Shown here: piece by piece, positions 7,234 through 16,200 of the stretch
Numbering within the stretch: the first letter of the stretch is position 1
How the letters are laid out: each line of letters opens with the position of its first letter
Source: an uncultured Pseudoclavibacter sp.
GTDB taxonomy: Bacteria > Actinomycetota > Actinomycetes > Actinomycetales > Microbacteriaceae
Direction: 5' to 3'
DNA length: 18,283 nt
Assembly (NCBI GenBank): GCA_946221025.1
Contig: CAMIMS010000034.1
Location: forward strand, 1 to 18,283
Notes under the pieces: model-generated
What the model saw: the letters and a program-made list of their open reading frames with translations, nothing else
The model's database searches: none
Told to the model about the DNA's origin: nothing
Translations under genes and position numbers: made by a program

Positions 7234-8445
7234 ATGCGCTGGCCTGATCCGTTCGGCCCCGTCCGCGAGCCGGCGGACGCGGCCGGTGAGTCCCATCCGC
7301 CGCTCGGTCGCCCGCCCGCGACCGGCGCGTGGCGCGATGGTGACCCTCCGGCAGATCGGCTCTTCGCGTTCCTCGGTGAGTTCACCTGCGAGCACGGGGG
7401 CGTCCTGCCGAGCCTTCGCGTCGCCTACGAAACCTGGGGCGAGCTGAACGACGAGCGCGATAACGCGATTCTCATCTGCCACGCGCTCACGGGCGACGCC
7501 CACGTCGACGGTCAGGTCATGCCGGGGCAGGCGACCACCGGCTGGTGGCCGGACATGATCGGACCGGGCCGACCAATCGACACCGACCGCTTCTTCGTGG
7601 TGGCGAGCAATGTCGTCGGCGGGTGTCAGGGGTCCTCCGGCCCCGCGAGCCTGGATGCGCGCGGCCGCGAATTCGGATCGCGCTTTCCGCTGGTGACCAT
7701 TCGCGATCAAGTTCGCGCCCAGGCGATGCTCGCCGACGCGCTCGGAATCGATCGCTTCCACACCGTCATCGGCGGATCGATGGGCGGGATGCACGCGCTC
7801 GAGTGGGGAGCAAGCTTTCCGGAACGGGTCGGAGCGCTCATCGTGCTGGCAGCGCCGGCGCTCACCTCGGGGCGCACGATCGCCGAGAACACGCTGCAGA
7901 TCGACGCGATCAAGCTCGACCCGGGCTTTCGCGGCGGCGACTACTACGACGCTCCCGCCGGTGATGGCCCGTGGCGCGGGCTTGCGCTCGCCAGGCGTCT
8001 GGCGATGCTCAACTACCGCTCACACGACGAGCTCGACGAACGGTTCGGACGCGGCTGGCAGTCATCGCTCTCCCCCGGCACTGGCGACGGCCGGTACACG
8101 ATCGAGTCATACCTCGACTTTCACGGTAACCGGTTCACGCGCCGCTTCGACGCGAATAGCTACATCACGCTGCTGCGCGCAATGAACTCGCACGACCTTG
8201 GGCGTGGCCGCGGCGGCGTCGAGCAGACCCTCGCGGGCATCGAATGCCCGGTGACGGTCGCCGGTATCACCTCGGATGAGCTCTTCCCCATCCGCGAGCA
8301 GCACCGCATCGCCCAGCACGTGCCGAAGTCACTGACCGGCCCGATGGCCGCAGAGATCATTTCGCCGTACGGGCACGACGGTTTTCTCGTCGAGACGCAG
8401 CAGGTGCAGCGGATCGTGTCGGCCGCCCTGGCGCAGTCAGCGTGA
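7234..8445 (+). CDS. metX: Homoserine O-acetyltransferase
   Basis: 403 residues, alpha/beta-hydrolase fold. It transfers acetyl from acetyl-CoA to L-homoserine, the first committed step of methionine synthesis here. The catalytic triad is visible: S182 in GGSMGGMHALEW, D348 in ITSDELFP and H381 in SPYGHDGF. The LTGDAHVDG and GPGRPIDTDRFFVV segments match the family. I chose the ATG at 7234 (MRWPDPFGPV), 10 bases after metY; the same frame is open further upstream only as a shadow of metY. The first 40 residues are a Pro/Gly-rich lead-in that looks variable. The last 89 bases, including the codon for H381 (8374-8376), also code on the other strand for the tail of the GT87-like protein. No terminator is visible. 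Some MetX homologues use succinyl-CoA; the acetyl assignment is by similarity and by pairing with metY. Confidence 0.94.
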   Translation: MRWPDPFGPVREPADAAGESHPPLGRPPATGAWRDGDPPADRLFAFLGEFTCEHGGVLPSLRVAYETWGELNDERDNAILICHALTGDAHVDGQVMPGQATTGWWPDMIGPGRPIDTDRFFVVASNVVGGCQGSSGPASLDARGREFGSRFPLVTIRDQVRAQAMLADALGIDRFHTVIGGSMGGMHALEWGASFPERVGALIVLAAPALTSGRTIAENTLQIDAIKLDPGFRGGDYYDAPAGDGPWRGLALARRLAMLNYRSHDELDERFGRGWQSSLSPGTGDGRYTIESYLDFHGNRFTRRFDANSYITLLRAMNSHDLGRGRGGVEQTLAGIECPVTVAGITSDELFPIREQHRIAQHVPKSLTGPMAAEIISPYGHDGFLVETQQVQRIVSAALAQSA

Positions 8446-9718
8446 TCTCGCGCGCGCTCCACACGAGCACACCGATGTAGACGAGGTTTCGAATCGTCAG
8501 AAGCAGCGCTCCGAGCGGGTCAGTCGCGGTGATCGAGTCGTAGGTCCAGGGGTAGATGGCCTGCGTGAAGATCGAAATCGCCAGACCCGCGATCGCAAGC
8601 CAGGCCCGGCCGAGTCCACGCGATGCAATGACAATCGCGATCACGGCTCCCGTCCATGCGGCAAACTGCGGAGAGCCCACTTTGTTCGTGACGATGAGCA
8701 CCATCGTGAGACCCGTCGCGAGCGTCGGCAACAGCTCCGCGGCGGGAACGCCCCAACGCATCCGAGCAACCGCAAGCCACACCAGGGCGACGCTCGAGAA
8801 CAGCATGAGCGGGGTTGAGAGGCTCGCGACGAAGTCGGTTCCCTCCCCATAAACCTGGAACGTGATGATCTGCCCGTCAAAGGCGACGAAGTAGCCCTCG
8901 ACCCCGAGCGCGGCGAGCCAAATGAAGGGGGTTGCGAGCACCGACTCTGCCTGAAGACCACGGCCCGACTGCTTCGTGATGAAGCCGAAGACGTGCTCGG
9001 CCCCACCGAGAACGCTCACGGTCACAACCACGACGAGGCTCACGAGGAGCCCGGCAGCGAGCATGCGCGAGCGATTGCTGCGAACAAGCGCGACTGCCGC
9101 TGCGAACGGGGCGGCGGTCCAGACCTTGCACCACGCGAGAGCCGTGAGAATCGCTCCCGCGCTCGTCGGGTGCGACATGACGAGCAGCGTGCCAATGATC
9201 GCCAGCGGTGCCGTGAAGCCGTCAAGCCGCCCAAGCCCAACCGGGCCAAGCAGTGCGAAGAAGGCGATCCACCACCACGCGGCGGTCGCAGCGCGGCGGG
9301 AGGCAGAACCCTCACGTGAGAGAAGGAAGGCGAGCGCCGCGCAGTTCGCGGCCACCATCACGGCGACCCACCCCATCGTGAATGTCTCGCTGGTCAACGT
9401 GCCACGGCCGAGCAACTCGCCGATCACCGCCGCGAGCCACATCGGCACGAGCGCGAGCGCGGGATACACGAACTCACTCGAGATGCCCGGAGCCTGGCCC
9501 CGGAGCACGTCCTGCATCCATCCGAAATACACCGATTGCACGTCGTTCAGCGGCGAGTGCGGCGCTACGGCGCTCACCCAGTAGATCAGCAGGGGCACCG
9601 CCATGTACGTCACCCACAGCATCGCCTTCTCGGCGGTGGAGACCGGCGATGTGCCCGGGCCGGCGTCGGCTTTCGTGCTTGGAGCCGCCGCAGTGGCTTG
9701 CCCAGAATGTTCGCTCAC
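8357..9718 (-). CDS. GT87/DUF2029-like polytopic membrane protein, putative polyprenyl-phosphate mannosyltransferase
   Basis: 453 residues with roughly ten membrane spans from residue 33 to 421 and a basic C-terminal tail. Features typical of GT-C glycosyltransferases of the DUF2029/GT87 group (PimE-like) are visible: NDVxxxYFGWMxxxLRGQAP at 58-77 with D59 after the first span, GRGLQAES at 252-259, and NKVGSPQFAAW at 345-355. Members use lipid-linked sugar outside the membrane, so a role in glycolipid or wall glycan assembly is possible; no substrate can be named. I chose the GTG at 9718, which overlaps the nnrD stop as GTGA and has GGAGG 4 bases upstream. The last 29 residues (425-453, Arg/Ala/Pro-rich) and stop lie antisense over the 3' end of metX. 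That tail may be a recent read-through extension. It is last in a four-gene leftward chain. Confidence 0.75.
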   Translation of the reverse strand: MSEHSGQATAAAPSTKADAGPGTSPVSTAEKAMLWVTYMAVPLLIYWVSAVAPHSPLNDVQSVYFGWMQDVLRGQAPGISSEFVYPALALVPMWLAAVIGELLGRGTLTSETFTMGWVAVMVAANCAALAFLLSREGSASRRAATAAWWWIAFFALLGPVGLGRLDGFTAPLAIIGTLLVMSHPTSAGAILTALAWCKVWTAAPFAAAVALVRSNRSRMLAAGLLVSLVVVVTVSVLGGAEHVFGFITKQSGRGLQAESVLATPFIWLAALGVEGYFVAFDGQIITFQVYGEGTDFVASLSTPLMLFSSVALVWLAVARMRWGVPAAELLPTLATGLTMVLIVTNKVGSPQFAAWTGAVIAIVIASRGLGRAWLAIAGLAISIFTQAIYPWTYDSITATDPLGALLLTIRNLVYIGVLVWSAREITLTAPGRPTRSAAPAASRRENRRARTAK

Positions 9719-10614
9719 GACGCCTCCGCAATGATGAGGGGAATGAACCGTGCGACATCGAGCGCACGGATGGGACCACCTGAACACGCGCGTTTGTCGA
9801 CGGCCGGATCAAGCAGCTCTGACCCCGTGACGGCGACGCCCGCGGCGCTCAGCGACGCCGCGGCAGCGGCCCACGCGTGAATCCACGCTGCGGCAGCGGC
9901 GATTTCGGCAATCTCGACGTGATCAAGATCGTGCTCGCTCGATGCGTTCGCGGTGGCCAGGAGCGCCGCCATGAGCCCGGCAAGCACATCGCCCGCTCCC
10001 GCGGTCGCGAGCCATGCGCACGGCGCGTGAACCTCGAGCACCGCGGGATTACCCGGCACGCACACTCGCGTTGTCGAACCCTTCAGGAGCACCACCGCTC
10101 CCGACTCATCTGCGACGGCCATTGCCTGCCCGGTTGGATCGTCGACGGAGCGGTCGAGTAGCCGCTTAGCAAGCGATGCCAACTCCCCCGCGTGCGGGGT
10201 GAGCACGCATCCGAACTGGTCGGAACCCGAGTCGACGATGCTGAGTGCTCCCGCGTCGATCACGACCGGGGTGCCCGCATCAGCGATGGCCTCACGCACC
10301 GCATCCAGCCGGTCGTCATCTCGAATATCGCTGATGCCGCATCCGGCGGCGAGCGCATCCACACGCCCGGGCGCGGCGACGATCTCGGGAAACTCGCTGA
10401 GCAGGGCGGCGCGGATGAGTTCGGGTCCGGTGTAGCGAACCATCCCGCATCCACCGTGAAGCGCGCCCGCGGCGCTGAGCAGTCCCGCGCCCGGAAAATC
10501 GGACGATCCGGTGACGAGCCCGGCGACGCCGCGGGAGTATTTGTGATCAGTGGGTGCGGGGGCGTGAACCCACCGGCGCACATCGGCGATGCCGATGTCG
10601 CGGGATTCGGTCAT
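9715..10614 (-). CDS. nnrD: ADP/ATP-dependent (S)-NAD(P)H-hydrate dehydratase
   Basis: 299 residues, ribokinase-like fold. It repairs hydrated NADH/NADPH (NADHX/NADPHX) in the cytoplasm. Landmarks are HKYSRGVAGLVTGS (24-37), the GAGLLSAAGALHGGCGMVRY region (42-61), LTPHAGELA (138-146), LLKGSTTRV (176-184) and the catalytic LATAGAGDVLAG (202-213) with D209. The common GPGLG-type loop appears as AAGCGIS (89-95). Only the dehydratase domain is present; the N-terminal epimerase domain (NnrE) of fused versions is absent, so an epimerase would have to be elsewhere or dispensable. The ATG at 10614 overlaps the TGA of the upstream CNNM/CorC gene (ATGA), and its stop overlaps the GT87-like start (GTGA). 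It is therefore tightly co-translated in the chain, although its reaction has no obvious link to either neighbour. Confidence 0.9.
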   Translation of the reverse strand: MTESRDIGIADVRRWVHAPAPTDHKYSRGVAGLVTGSSDFPGAGLLSAAGALHGGCGMVRYTGPELIRAALLSEFPEIVAAPGRVDALAAGCGISDIRDDDRLDAVREAIADAGTPVVIDAGALSIVDSGSDQFGCVLTPHAGELASLAKRLLDRSVDDPTGQAMAVADESGAVVLLKGSTTRVCVPGNPAVLEVHAPCAWLATAGAGDVLAGLMAALLATANASSEHDLDHVEIAEIAAAAAWIHAWAAAAASLSAAGVAVTGSELLDPAVDKRACSGGPIRALDVARFIPLIIAEAS

Positions 10615-11675
10615 TGGCCCAGGTTACCGGCGCGGTAGCGGCGCTTGGTCGCATCCCGAATCTCGCCGACGAGTTCTTCGATGATGTCTTCGAGGAAGAG
10701 CACGCCAACAACGCGCCCGTCACGGTCGCGCACCTGAGCGATATGCGCGCCAATGCGACGCATGCCGGCGAGCGCATCTTCAAGCTCGGTCTCGTCGAGC
10801 ACCGAGGGCAGCGTGCGGATGCGCTTGGTCGGAATCGGGGCGTTGAAGTCCGCGGGATCATCGAGGTCGAGCACGTCTTTCACATGCACGTAGCCGAGGA
10901 ACGCATCCGAACGACCGCGGATGAGGTAGCGCGAATACCCGACCCGGCCAAGCTCCGCCTGCAGGTCCGCCGGGGTGGCGTCCGCCGGCAGCCACACGAT
11001 GCTTTCCTGCGGAATGGCGACTTCGCGAACGGTCTTCGAGGTGAATTCGAACGCCGCTTGGAGTGCCCCGGTCGGGTCTTCGAGCGTTCCTTCGCGTTTT
11101 GACTGTTCGACGATCCCGGCCACCTCGTCAAAGGTGTAGGCGCTCGTCGTCTCGTTCTTGGGGGTGACGCCCATCGCTTTCAGGGTGTTATTCGAGATGA
11201 AGTTCAACAGTCCGACGATCGGAGCGAATACGCGCGAGAAGAACACGAGCGGTGGTGCGAGCAGCAGAACCGCGCGGTCAGGCACCGAGAAGGAGATGTT
11301 CTTCGGAACCATCTCGCCGAACACCACGTGCAGGTACGTGACGATGATGAGGGTCAGCGCGAATGCGATCGGCCCGGCTGCACTGTCCGGCAGCCCAACC
11401 GCGTGCAGCGGCCCTTCGAGCAGGTGGTGAATGGCGGGCTCGGAGACGTTGAGGATGAGCAGCGAGCAGATCGTGATTCCAAGCTGCGATGTGGCGAGCA
11501 TCCCATTCGCGTTCTCCATCGCGTGCAGCGCCGTGGCCGCCGCCCGCGACCCGGCTTCCGCTCGCGGTTCGATCTGCGATCGTCGCGCGGAGACGACGGC
11601 GAATTCGGCGGCGACGAAGAACGCGTTGAACAACAGCAGCACCACGAGCCAGAGAATGCCGAGCCAGTCACTCAT
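10611..11675 (-). CDS. CNNM/CorC (TlyC-like) protein, DUF21 plus CBS pair, short form
   Basis: 354 residues. The N-terminal DUF21/CNNM membrane domain (about 1-170) has LFNAFFVAAEFAVVSARRSQIE at its start, ATSQLGITICSLL (61-73) and FGEMVPKN (119-126), motifs of the CNNM/CorC divalent-metal (Mg2+) transporter group once called hemolysins. Two CBS motifs follow at about 215-275 and 285-345 (second ending GVLFLEDIIEELVGEI), likely a nucleotide-binding regulatory pair. Unlike the gene upstream, it lacks the C-terminal CorC_HlyC domain. I chose the ATG at 11675 (MSDWLGIL), with GGGAGG 5 bases upstream, overlapping the previous gene by 8 bases. Its stop overlaps nnrD (ATGA). Export or sensing of Mg2+ is the family expectation; hemolytic activity should not be assumed. 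Confidence 0.88.
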   Translation of the reverse strand: MSDWLGILWLVVLLLFNAFFVAAEFAVVSARRSQIEPRAEAGSRAAATALHAMENANGMLATSQLGITICSLLILNVSEPAIHHLLEGPLHAVGLPDSAAGPIAFALTLIIVTYLHVVFGEMVPKNISFSVPDRAVLLLAPPLVFFSRVFAPIVGLLNFISNNTLKAMGVTPKNETTSAYTFDEVAGIVEQSKREGTLEDPTGALQAAFEFTSKTVREVAIPQESIVWLPADATPADLQAELGRVGYSRYLIRGRSDAFLGYVHVKDVLDLDDPADFNAPIPTKRIRTLPSVLDETELEDALAGMRRIGAHIAQVRDRDGRVVGVLFLEDIIEELVGEIRDATKRRYRAGNLGQ

Positions 11676-13026
11676 CGCGCGCCTCCCGCTCTGCACGCTC
11701 CGCCTCAAGCTGCGCGCGGCGCTGATCTGGTGAAACGTACGCGCGGTTTGGCAGCATCGTCACCCGATCCACCCGGCGCCGCTCCATGCGGTCCACGATG
11801 AGGGTTCCGACCTCGATTTCAACGGCGTCGTTGACCGCGGGGATGCGTTCGAGCCGGTTCATGATGAACCCGCCGACTGTTTCGTAGGGCCCTTCGGGCA
11901 GGGAAATGTTCAGGAGGTCTTCAAGCTCATCCAGCCGGAGGATCCCGTCGAATGAGACGCGGTCCGGGCCTTCGATGACCGACAGGTGCGAGCGATCGTG
12001 CTCATCCACGAGGTCGCCGACGATTTCTTCCACGAGGTCTTCGAGGGTGACAATCCCCGCGGTGCCGCCGTACTCATCCAGTACGACCGCGACCTGGTAC
12101 GTGCTGTCGCGCAATTCGAGGAGCAACTGGTCGAGGTTGACCGTCTCCGGAACGAAGACGGTGTCTTCTCGGATAGCGCCAACGGGCACAACGTCTCGCT
12201 TGTCGATCGGGACGGCAGCGGCAGCCTTGATGTGGGCGACGCCGAGCACCTCGTCAATGTCTTCGCCGGTGACCGGGAATCTCGAGTGTCCGGTGGTCTG
12301 CGCGATCTCGAGCAGTTTCTGCACGCTGTCGCCGGATGAAATGGCCTGTACGCGTCCACGCGGAGTCAGCACATCGGCCGCGGTGTGCTCGCTAAAGCGC
12401 AGCGTGCGCGAAAGCAGCACGGCGCGTTCGTCTTCGAGCACGCCCTCCATCGCCGATCGCTGCACGAGGCTCGTCAGCTCCTCCGCAGAGCGGGCACCCG
12501 ATAGCTCTTCCTTCGGTTCGATACCGAAGGAGCGAATGATCGCGTTCGCGGAACCGTTGAGCACCGACACGGCCGGCCCGAACACGAAGCTGAACGCCAG
12601 TTGCGGAGGAACGACGACCTTCCCCAGCTGCACCGGAAGCGCGAGCGCGAGACTCTTGGGGATGAGCTCGCCGATGATCATCGACAACGCCGTCGCGACG
12701 ATCATCGCGACGACCGATCCGATCGGACGGATGAATTCATCCGCCACCCCGAGCGCGGACAGACCATCGGATAGGAGCGATGAGATCGCCGGTTCCATGA
12801 GGTAGCCGGTCAACAGCGTCGTGATCGTGATGCCAAGCTGCGCGCTCGAAAGGTGGATTGAGGTTCGTTTGAGCGCCGTAATGAGGGGGGTCAGGCTTTG
12901 ATCGCCCGCGTCGCGCCGGTTTTCGAGCTCATTTCGATCGAGGTTGACCAGCACGAATTCTGCGGCGACGAAGATTCCGGTACCGAACGTGAGCAGGATG
13001 CCTGCCAGGAGCATGAGCCATTCCAC
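11668..13026 (-). CDS. CNNM/CorC (TlyC-like) protein, DUF21 plus CBS pair plus CorC_HlyC domain
   Basis: 452 residues. The DUF21/CNNM membrane domain spans about 1-175 (FGTGIFVAAEFVLVNLDR, SSAQLGITITTLLTG, GELIPKS at 119-125). The CBS pair spans about 215-340 (DVLTPRGRVQAI, GHSRFPV, then VVLDEYGGTAGIVTLEDLVE). A CorC_HlyC (transporter-associated) domain follows at about 345-425 (FDGILRLDELEDLL, YETVGGFIM), then a charged Glu/Arg tail. It probably takes part in divalent-cation (Mg2+/Co2+) efflux or sensing at the cytoplasmic membrane. I chose the GTG at 13026 (VEWLMLLAGI), where the hydrophobic domain begins, with AGGGGG about 10 bases upstream. The open frame extends 50 codons further, but that stretch is not family-like. 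It is first in the leftward chain and overlaps the shorter paralogue downstream by 8 bases. The two are only moderately alike, so the duplication is probably old. Confidence 0.9.
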   Translation of the reverse strand: MEWLMLLAGILLTFGTGIFVAAEFVLVNLDRNELENRRDAGDQSLTPLITALKRTSIHLSSAQLGITITTLLTGYLMEPAISSLLSDGLSALGVADEFIRPIGSVVAMIVATALSMIIGELIPKSLALALPVQLGKVVVPPQLAFSFVFGPAVSVLNGSANAIIRSFGIEPKEELSGARSAEELTSLVQRSAMEGVLEDERAVLLSRTLRFSEHTAADVLTPRGRVQAISSGDSVQKLLEIAQTTGHSRFPVTGEDIDEVLGVAHIKAAAAVPIDKRDVVPVGAIREDTVFVPETVNLDQLLLELRDSTYQVAVVLDEYGGTAGIVTLEDLVEEIVGDLVDEHDRSHLSVIEGPDRVSFDGILRLDELEDLLNISLPEGPYETVGGFIMNRLERIPAVNDAVEIEVGTLIVDRMERRRVDRVTMLPNRAYVSPDQRRAQLEAERAEREARDE

Positions 13027-13263
13027 GCGAACTACGCCCCCTGCTCGCGGGAAGAGTACGGATGGTGCACGTCCATGTCGATGGTCGATCCTAGACCTGT
13101 CGCTTCCCATTGGGACCGATTGCCGCACCGCCGCGGGCGAGCGCCACGCATGGCACGTCTGATCCCCCACGTACATCGACTCAGGGAGCGCGTTGATCCT
13201 TCTGGCTAAACTGGCCCGTCAAGACAGCCCGCGACGCGCAACGTCGGCGTCGCGATCCGAGAC
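13027..13263. promoter_or_regulatory. Divergent promoter region between the CNNM/CorC chain and odhA
   Basis: 237 bases with no convincing gene. TAAACT at 13207-13212 (TGGCTAAACT) could be a -10 for odhA, putting a start site near 13219; I see no good -35. On the minus strand TAGGAT (13093-13088) could be a -10 for the leftward chain, also without a clear -35. TAA at 13207-13209 is an in-frame stop that limits how far odhA can extend upstream. Confidence 0.35.
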
Positions 13264-16200
13264 TTGACCGAAGGCGATGATTCGAAGGTGTCGAACGAGC
13301 ACGGACCGAACGCATCTGTAGGGGCAACGAGCGACTTCGGTGCCAACGACTGGCTCGTCGTCGAGATGTACGAGCGATACGTCGAGGACAAAAACTCGGT
13401 TGACGAGGCGTGGTGGCCGACGCTCGAGCAGTACGAGCGCGATCAGAAGAAGTCCGGTGCGAAGTCAGACGCCGCATTGTCCGCGCGGTCGGACGCCAAC
13501 GCAACGAAGGCGAAGGATGCCACTTCGCCGAATTCGGATGACGGCGCCACCCAGCGCACGATGAACGGCGAGGTGAAGGCGCGCGAGAAGGTCTCGGGCG
13601 AGCGCAAGCAGGCCAAGACCACCACAGTTCCGCCGAAGGCAGCCCCCATCCCGGCGCAGGCGCCCGACCGCTCCAAGAAGGCTGAGTCGAGCGACGACAA
13701 GCAGGATGAGCAGATTCAGCTCAAGGGCATGGCCAAGGCCCTCGCGAAGAACATGGAAGTCTCGCTCGAGGTGCCCACGGCCACGAGCTACCGCGAGGTT
13801 CCGGCGAAGCTGCTGATCGACAACCGCATCGTTATCAACAACCACCTTCGCCGCACGCGCGGTGGAAAGGTGTCGTTCACGCACCTGATCGGGTGGGCGC
13901 TGGTCAAGTCGCTCATCAAGTTCCCGAGCCAGAACGTCTACTACGACGAGATCGACGGTAAGCCCACCGCCGTGCACCCGGCCCACGTCAACCTCGGTAT
14001 CGCCATCGACGTGCAGAAGCCCGACGGTTCGCGCTCGCTCGTCGTTCCGAGCATCAAGGCCGCTGAAGAAATGGACTTCAGCGAGTACATCGCCGCCTAC
14101 GAAGACCTCGTGAAGCGCGGCCGCGAGAACAAGCTCACCGCCGATGACTACGCGGGCACCACGATTTCGCTCACGAACCCCGGTGGCATCGGAACGGTGC
14201 AATCGGCGCCGCGACTCATGAAGGGCCAGGGCTGCATCATCGGCGCGGGCGCCCTCGACTACCCGGCCGAGTTCCAGGGCATGTCGCAGAACGCGCTCAA
14301 CGAAGCCGCGGTCTCGAAGCGCATCAACCTCTCCTCCACCTACGACCACCGCGTCATTCAGGGCGCCGGATCGGGTGAGTTCCTGAAGATCGTGCACGAG
14401 CACCTCATCGGTGAGCACGACTTCTACCAGGAGATTTTCGCTTCCCTTCGCATCCCCTACCGCCCGGTCGTGTGGATGCGGGATGTGCACGTTGACGAGG
14501 CTGCCGACCTCAACAAGACCGCGCGCGTGCACAACCTCATCAATGCCTACCGCGTGCGCGGCCACCTCATGGCCGACATCGATCCGCTGGAGTACCGCCA
14601 GCGCAGTCACCCCGACCTCGAGATCGAGTCGCACGGGCTGACCCTGTGGGATCTCGAGCGCGAGTTCGTCACGGCCGGATTCGGCGGAGGCGCGCGCCTC
14701 ATGCCGCTTCGCAACATTCTCGGGATTCTCCGTGACTCGTACTGCCGAACCATCGGCATCGAGTACATGCACCTGCCGAGCCCCGAAGAGCGCGACTGGT
14801 TCCAGGAGCGCCTCGAGCGCCCCTACGAGAAGCCGACGCACGAGGAGCAGATGCGCATCCTCGAGAAGCTCAACGAGGCCGAGGCCTTCGAGACCTTCCT
14901 GCAGACCAAGTACGTCGGCCAGAAGCGCTTCTCGCTCGAGGGTTCGGAGTCGCTGATTCCGCTGCTCGACCAGATCATTACCGGCGCTGCCGAGGCCGAG
15001 CTCGAAGAGGTCGCGATCGGCATGGCGCACCGTGGTCGCCTGAATGTGCTCACGAACATCGCGGGCAAAACCTACGGACAGATCTTCCGCGAGTTCGAGG
15101 GAACTGCGAACAAGGGCAAGAACACGGGCTCTGGCGACGTGAAGTACCACCTCGGCATCGCCGGGGAGTTCACGGCCGCCTCCGGCACCACCATCCCGGT
15201 GTACCTCGCCGCGAACCCCTCGCACCTCGAGGTCGTCAACGGTGTGCTCGAAGGCGTTGTGCGCGGCAAGCTCGACCGGGGCGAGCCCGAGTCGAAGAAC
15301 GTGCTGCCGATCCTCATCCACGGTGACGCGGCCATGTCGGGCCAGGGCGTCATCTACGAGGTCATGCAGATGTCGCAGCTTCGCGCGTACCGAACCGGCG
15401 GCACGATTCACATCAACATCAACAACCAGATCGGCTTCACGACGGCGCCGCAGGACGCACGCAGCTCGATGTACTCGACCGACGCGGCGAAGGCCATCCA
15501 GGCACCCGTGTTCCACGTGAACGCCGATGACCCGGAGGCGGTCGCGCACGTTGCCCGTCTCGCGTTCGACTACCGCGAGCGCTTCCACCGCGATGTCGTG
15601 ATTGACCTCGTCTCCTACCGCCGCCGCGGTCACAACGAGGGTGATGACCCGTCGATGACGCAGCCGCTCATGTACAACCTCATTGAGCCCAAGCGCTCGA
15701 CGCGCAAGCTCTACACCGAGGCGCTCGTTGGTCGTGGCGACATCACGCAGGAAGAGTTCGAGAAGTCGCAGGCCGACTTCCAGGAGCGCCTCGAGCAGGC
15801 ATTCGACGAGACCCACCAGGCTCGCACCGAATCCACCACGATCTCGGCGAAGGAACTGTCCACCGTCGGGTCGGATGAGACCGAAGACGAGGTCGAGCCG
15901 ACCACGGCCGTAGACGCGAGCGTCATCGAGAAGATCGGTGAGGCACACGAGAACGTGCCGGATGGCTTCACGGTTCACCCGAAGCTGCAGGCAATTCTCG
16001 CCAAGCGCGCCCAGATGTCGCGCGAGGGCGGTGCCGACTGGGCGTTTGGTGAGTTGAGTGCCTTCGGTTCGCTGCTCATGGAGGGCGTGCCGGTGCGCAT
16101 GTCGGGCCAGGACTCGCGTCGCGGCACGTTCGCGCAGCGTCACGCCGTGTTCCACGACCGCAACAACGACCAGCTGTGGATTCCGCTGCAGAACCTTTCC

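Noticed and set aside
10611..13026. Hemolysin annotation for the tandem DUF21/CBS proteins
   Set aside because: The TlyC/HlyC names are historical. Domain content (CNNM membrane domain plus CBS) indicates divalent-cation transport or sensing rather than a toxin.
13027..13176. 50-codon extension of the first CNNM/CorC protein
   Set aside because: Not family-like and would occupy the divergent promoter region. The GTG at 13026 places the DUF21 domain at the N-terminus as usual.
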